The position numbers and the translations under genes were made by a program. Shown piece after piece: positions 60,547 through 64,000 of a stretch of DNA of 64,000 bases. The notes under the pieces are model-generated. The model did not search any database, was not told the DNA's origin, and saw only the letters and a list, made by a program, of their open reading frames with translations. The stretch spans positions 41,471,840 to 41,535,839 of the forward strand of contig CM055265.1 in assembly GCA_029237695.1 (NCBI GenBank). The letters run 5' to 3'. This stretch comes from Conchocele bisecta. Its lineage: Eukaryota > Mollusca > Bivalvia > Lucinida > Thyasiridae. Numbering within the stretch: position 1 is the first letter of the stretch; the number at the start of each line of letters is the position of its first letter.

Positions 60547-61233
60547 TCAATTGGAAATTTCGAGAACTACCGAAATCGGGTAATAGTTATTCAATTTTCT
60601 CGCTTGATCATCGAGAATAGAGACCGTAAATTCGTGGATATGTCCCGTTTCCAAAACTTTCATCTCGGGGTGTGGGAAGTCTAAGGTCACCGTATCCCCA
60701 AAGAAACAGTCGCTGGCTTGCACGGTTTTCAGTAATGTGCTGGGGGATCCGTCTACCGTGTTGTATGATGTGTTCACCCGATCCAGGTGCACCCTGAGAG
60801 TTTTCGTGAAGGCGAAGTCCACCGGGTTATCACCGACGTACTCACCCGGGGTAAACACTCCTTTGTTTGAGGAGTATGTCTCTCTAAAACCGAGTTTAAT
60901 ACCCAACCCCGGGGAGACCACTACCTTATTATCAGTGCTGATGGTCATTGTTGCGAGCCCGGTAGCCTTCGATACTATGAGGTTGATTATACCGTCAAGC
61001 TCTGAGTTGACAAAATCTTTGAGCTGTCTTATTCCCCACAGTCCGTTAGGCAGCTTTACACCTAATTGTTGTCCATCCTTCACATAGTAAAACCCTTCGC
61101 TCTTCCCCACATTCTGCCATCCAACCGTGAAGGTGATTGATCTGAGGCCCACCCGGCGTTTTCCGCAGCAGTTGTTGATTGATTTTTGAAGTTCACAACT
61201 CTCTTTTTGAACATTAGTGATAGTAGCAAACAT
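60547..61233 (-). CDS. Beta-rich protein, possible minor capsid/penton-type
   Basis: The start at 61233 (MFATITNVQKESCEL) is preferred; an in-frame ATG at 61263 would overlap the divergent gene starting at 61248. The 228-residue protein alternates short hydrophobic strands with polar turns. The later half has VDFAFTKTLRVHLDRVNTS, DGSPSTLL, and an end NNYYPISVVLEI. A pattern of hydrophobic pair, 'xVxLD', 'PxTLL', and a final strand ending 'VxLE' is, as I recall, typical of penton-type proteins of Polinton-like elements. It is intact here. Function as capsid part is inferred, not shown. Confidence 0.6.
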   Translation of the reverse strand: MFATITNVQKESCELQKSINNCCGKRRVGLRSITFTVGWQNVGKSEGFYYVKDGQQLGVKLPNGLWGIRQLKDFVNSELDGIINLIVSKATGLATMTISTDNKVVVSPGLGIKLGFRETYSSNKGVFTPGEYVGDNPVDFAFTKTLRVHLDRVNTSYNTVDGSPSTLLKTVQASDCFFGDTVTLDFPHPEMKVLETGHIHEFTVSILDDQARKLNNYYPISVVLEISN

Positions 61234-61247
61234 AATAATATCTTTCA

Positions 61248-62364
61248 ATGGATACCAAAGCATTTAGCTTTAACTCTAATGCAAAGTACGCGGTCGGAGG
61301 TAAATACACGCAAAAAGACGTTGTTAACCACCTTGTACACCCAACCGTAACGGTTAGGACCGGACAGATGGCTTTGTCACCAATTTCCCTAACACGTTTT
61401 TGAGAAAATATATCTGCCCCAGATTAATACGATGGAGGCGGTAAACGGGTGGAAAGCAACACCGATGCAGTTTTGGCAGAACCAAATAAATTTCGCTGTA
61501 TGGTGCGCAACAGCCGGGTGTGGAGTTTCACATAAAGACCATCTGACATCCAAGAATGTCATGCTCCGAAGTGTCTACAACTTCACGCGTATATACTATT
61601 AGGAGGATTCTCAAAGAACTAGGTATTTCACTACCTCAAGACGACGCCTGGGATCCCATTTCCAACACATACGACCGTATGGCGTTTGAAAGACTGTGTA
61701 ATGAATTTAACGTTTCAAAGACGCGGACTGGAGACAGAAAGCTTTCCTACCAGCACCGGCCTCGGGGACGTTCTCATTCGGGGCAAGTCCGGGAATTGGA
61801 CGCAGACTGATTTTAGACACGATCACTCGGTGACCACATCGTCAGTCGGAACGCCGGGAATTTTGACCCCGCGACGATGACATTCGGGCCGGAAGTGTCT
61901 GGAGGTCGGCACTGTGGCGTGTTTTCTTGTAAATGTTTACCTCCGAAACGGGCTCACGTCGATTACATACAGCAGGCTGCTGAGGTTCAGGACGCGTGGG
62001 GTACATTTATGTTAGATAAGGGTATAGGGTTCACGCAGGCCGGGGTTACTCGCGTCAACGACTCCATTCGCACATACGTCTGGGCCATCCTCGGCGCACA
62101 GAAGCAAACTCGCAGTTCTATACTGGGCACGGGAACAGCGTTTGATGCACAAAAACAATTCTTGGCACTTGTAGAGGAACGCCATCTCAGCTAGGGTGGA
62201 CCTGGAGAAGGCGATCCAGAATTATCAAGACGATTTTGCAGAATGCCAGCACCCCAGTAGACTAATGTATTTGGGAATATGGTCCATTTATATTGGCGTC
62301 CGAGCAATATGATACTAAGACGAGACCGACCCCGGTTGACGGGTTACAAATAATCAGATCGTAA
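61248..62364 (+). pseudogene. Virus-like structural-type gene with multiple frameshifts
   Basis: It starts divergently from the previous gene, only 14 bp apart. Successive protein-like pieces lie in frames 0 (61248-61403), 1 (about 61395-61620), 2 (to ~61730), 0 (to 61880), 2 (61877-62194), 0 (62181-62312) and 1 (to 62364). Recognisable phrases are MQFWQNQINFAVWCATAGCG, GVSHKDH and RMAFERLC, then DVLIRGKSGNWT, and later SIYIGVRA. Two breaks fall next to homopolymers or repeats. A single protein of about 370 residues is likely. It may be the virion protein that in such elements accompanies the penton-type gene; no sequence is restored here. Confidence 0.55.
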
Positions 62365-62440
62365 TCGTCCACCCGCCAATCAAAAAATCGGGCCACCAAC
62401 GGTAACGTGAACACGGATTATCATCAAGCGCACCCCCAAC

Positions 62441-62701
62441 ATGATCGGGCGCGGAATTGAAAAAGATTTCATAAAACCCCCAATTCACAAATTGGCCACC
62501 CCATCAAGTTCATTTGAACCCGTTGTTTCACCCACACCCCCAATTCACGAATTGAGTTCCCCCAATTCAATCGTCAACAGACCAATCGCGACACCAATCA
62601 ATCGCAAATTGGGTGAAATTGGAAGCACAACACACGAGGAGGAGAAATTAGGGCTCATCGTCGCCCTCGTGGCGATAGGACTACTCGCGCTTTGGTTGTA
62701 G
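62441..62701 (+). CDS. Small C-tail-anchored protein
   Basis: An 86-residue frame starting MIGRGIEKDFIKPPIHKL. The N-terminal 65 residues are Pro, Ser and Thr rich with repeated 'PIHKL'/'PIHEL' phrases; the last 17 residues form one hydrophobic helix ending GLLALWL. It overlaps the convergent gene by 21 bp (62681-62701). No homologue is known to me. Moderately sure it is real because of its composition and tight fit between neighbours. Confidence 0.55.
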   Translation: MIGRGIEKDFIKPPIHKLATPSSSFEPVVSPTPPIHELSSPNSIVNRPIATPINRKLGEIGSTTHEEEKLGLIVALVAIGLLALWL

Positions 62702-63973
62702 GAACTTCCAATCTCGATTGGTGGCAGAGAATAGTAGGAGACCGGCGATTGCCACGATTAAAGCCCAAGTATTATTGGCGAGCCATCCGACCGTTTTTGA
62801 TAATATAGATAACAAGTAAGAAACGATACTTCCGATCAGTCCAGGTAGTGCGGCAGCCGCTAATTTAGCTAAAAGATTGGCGAGGGCTTTTAGTTGTTTT
62901 TTTACCCACTCCTTGGCTCCACCGGATGGCGCGGGTGCTGGTGGTGGCGCGGGTGGTGGCGCCGCACCACCAGTGAAAGCTAGAACTATGGTTGATATAG
63001 TCATGCCGACAGCTGCGAGGATGCTTGCTATCGTGACGCCCTGCTCTCTGAACAGAGTGCGAATACGCTCACCGAGTGTCGTGTCCTCGTGCAGAACCCT
63101 TGATATTGTTTCGCGGATCCGACTTATTTGTGTGCGGAGAGCCTCACGGTTAGCCGAGGCGGCCTCCAAGCGAGCTTCTCTTTCGTCCCGCAAAGACCGC
63201 AGTCGTTCGGTAGATTCTCTATCATCACCGGCTTCCTCCAGTTTTCTTTCTTCTAGCGTGATATGTTCATCCAGCGCCGTGAGTTTGGAGAGGTTAAGGA
63301 CCAGTTCGCCCCGGACCGTTTGTAGAGCCTTATCGAGTCCACGGAGTTCGCGAAGAGGTAACGGTTGGTCATCGTTGAGTATTTCCCCCAATTGCGATTG
63401 GACGCTGAATGTGGTCTCCATCGTGTTAGATAAATAGCGTCGGTGGCATACCCTTGAGGGTACCTCGCTGAGCTCGACAGTTTCTATCGCGGCGGCCGTC
63501 TTCGCCATCGTTTCGTCGGTAGAATTTAGGGCCTCTACAGCGCGGGTTGGCATAATTGTTTTACCACGCACCCAATCCGTGAATCCTAGTTCGTTCCTTA
63601 TGAATCGGCCACCGCCCGGGTTTCCGGCAATGGTGCCCAGTGCTAGGGGTTTACCGGTCCTCGTGTTGACTAATGGGAGATTTGGTTCTGCTTTTAGTCG
63701 CAATCTACCGTTCAGATCAAATTTGAACTTGGAGTAGTCGCGACCGACAGAGGGGACCAGACCTTTTTCTGCTGCCAAATTGTTGTAGTAGTCGTTTACA
63801 GCTCCCTCAAGTAATTCCTGACTTTGACTAGTGGTAGCGCCAACCAATTGTGATTGGATTGGAACTGGAGTCTCTATGGTGGGTGTCTCAAGGGAATCCT
63901 CGAAATTATCATCATCACCATCGAGGTAATCGTCTCTGCCGATTTCATCCATTTCAACATCGTAATCAGCCAT
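62681..63973 (-). CDS. Virion-type coiled-coil/membrane protein, 430 aa
   Basis: The protein begins MADYDVEMDEIGRDDYLDGD, an acidic tail of about 35 residues, then a mixed domain with NPGGGRFIRNELGFTDW. Residues about 200-305 form a long charged coiled coil. Then come a hydrophobic segment (VTIASILAAVGMTISTIVLAF), a Pro-Ala linker (about 340-355), a Leu/Ala-rich helix, and a final membrane segment (WALIVAIAGLLLFSA) with a short basic tail. I recall similar proteins from Polinton/adintovirus-like elements in invertebrates. The frame is intact and starts at the only sensible ATG; the upstream AT-rich leader is at the window edge. Confidence 0.7.
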   Translation of the reverse strand: MADYDVEMDEIGRDDYLDGDDDNFEDSLETPTIETPVPIQSQLVGATTSQSQELLEGAVNDYYNNLAAEKGLVPSVGRDYSKFKFDLNGRLRLKAEPNLPLVNTRTGKPLALGTIAGNPGGGRFIRNELGFTDWVRGKTIMPTRAVEALNSTDETMAKTAAAIETVELSEVPSRVCHRRYLSNTMETTFSVQSQLGEILNDDQPLPLRELRGLDKALQTVRGELVLNLSKLTALDEHITLEERKLEEAGDDRESTERLRSLRDEREARLEAASANREALRTQISRIRETISRVLHEDTTLGERIRTLFREQGVTIASILAAVGMTISTIVLAFTGGAAPPPAPPPAPAPSGGAKEWVKKQLKALANLLAKLAAAALPGLIGSIVSYLLSILSKTVGWLANNTWALIVAIAGLLLFSATNRDWKFLQPKRE

Positions 63974-64000
63974 ATTAATTATGTATTAAAGACAAAACCA

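Larger units (their letters stand above)
56478..64000. mobile_element. Polinton/adintovirus-like integrated element, left end to window edge
   Basis: The element begins AGTAGTATATAGGGAG at a sharp break inside a MITE. Polintons characteristically start with AG and duplicate 6 bp of target; the matching right end lies outside the window, so this is not yet proven. The region holds eight closely packed genes on both strands with different base composition from the flanks. Gene types include a possible capsid-like beta protein, a coiled-coil membrane protein and a tandem-repeat coiled-coil protein. DNA polymerase B, integrase, protease and packaging ATPase are not seen. Several genes contain frameshifts. 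Confidence 0.6.

Noticed and set aside
62877..63437. 186-codon + strand frame
   Set aside because: It is the shadow of the 430-residue gene on the other strand; Ser/Arg-rich composition reflects the antisense coiled coil.

Overview
The window looks like nuclear DNA of a mollusc, most likely a bivalve. It is AT-rich and gene-poor, and dense with palindromic TTAA-flanked MITEs, tandem-repeat-core elements, a tRNA-derived SINE and a retroposon with an ATAAA-type tail. It holds no bacterial operons, rRNA or CRISPR array. The species cannot be fixed from the sequence alone.

Host gene. Two short, phase-compatible exon-like segments on the + strand (899-1012 and 55600-55694) encode charged coiled-coil sequence with AG/GT splice borders. 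If they belong to one gene, almost the whole window is a ~54.6 kb intron filled with mobile DNA. A short copy of the second exon's start lies ~100 bp upstream of it.

Repeat landscape, left to right. 1-5.5 kb holds MITEs, (GTCC)n and diverged repeats. 5.67-9.71 kb is a ~3.8 kb pogo/Tigger-like element inserted at TA inside another MITE, with a ~100 bp C tract. 9.7-18 kb is mostly hairpin MITEs and short tandem repeats. 18.47-20.77 kb is a 169-bp array element inserted in a MITE and itself carrying a TA-flanked MITE with a 270-bp C tract. 21.4-22.4 kb holds pieces of a tyrosine recombinase and large foldbacks. 24.4-29.1 kb is a three-level nest of tandem-core elements. 30.3-32.75 kb is a three-exon transposon-type gene on the - strand. 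39-43.2 kb is a 180-bp satellite with a four-monomer higher-order pattern. 43.2-47.2 kb is a partly duplicated composite of 150- and 185-bp arrays with a SINE. 51.6-53.5 kb is another tandem-core element with a noisy patch. 53.6-56.4 kb is nested MITEs and retroposon.

Virus-like region. From 56478 to the right edge the character changes to compact, closely spaced, often overlapping ORFs on both strands. The region starts with AGTAGTATATAGGG inside a broken MITE. It encodes two small tandem paralogues, a broken membrane-type gene, a repeat-rich coiled-coil gene, a beta-rich protein of possible capsid type, a heavily frameshifted gene, a small C-tail membrane protein and a 430-residue coiled-coil/membrane protein. 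I read this as one end of an integrated Polinton/adintovirus-like element, with polymerase, integrase, protease and ATPase presumably outside the window. Several genes carry frameshifts, so the copy is either decaying or the assembly keeps uncorrected indels. No restored gene is given.
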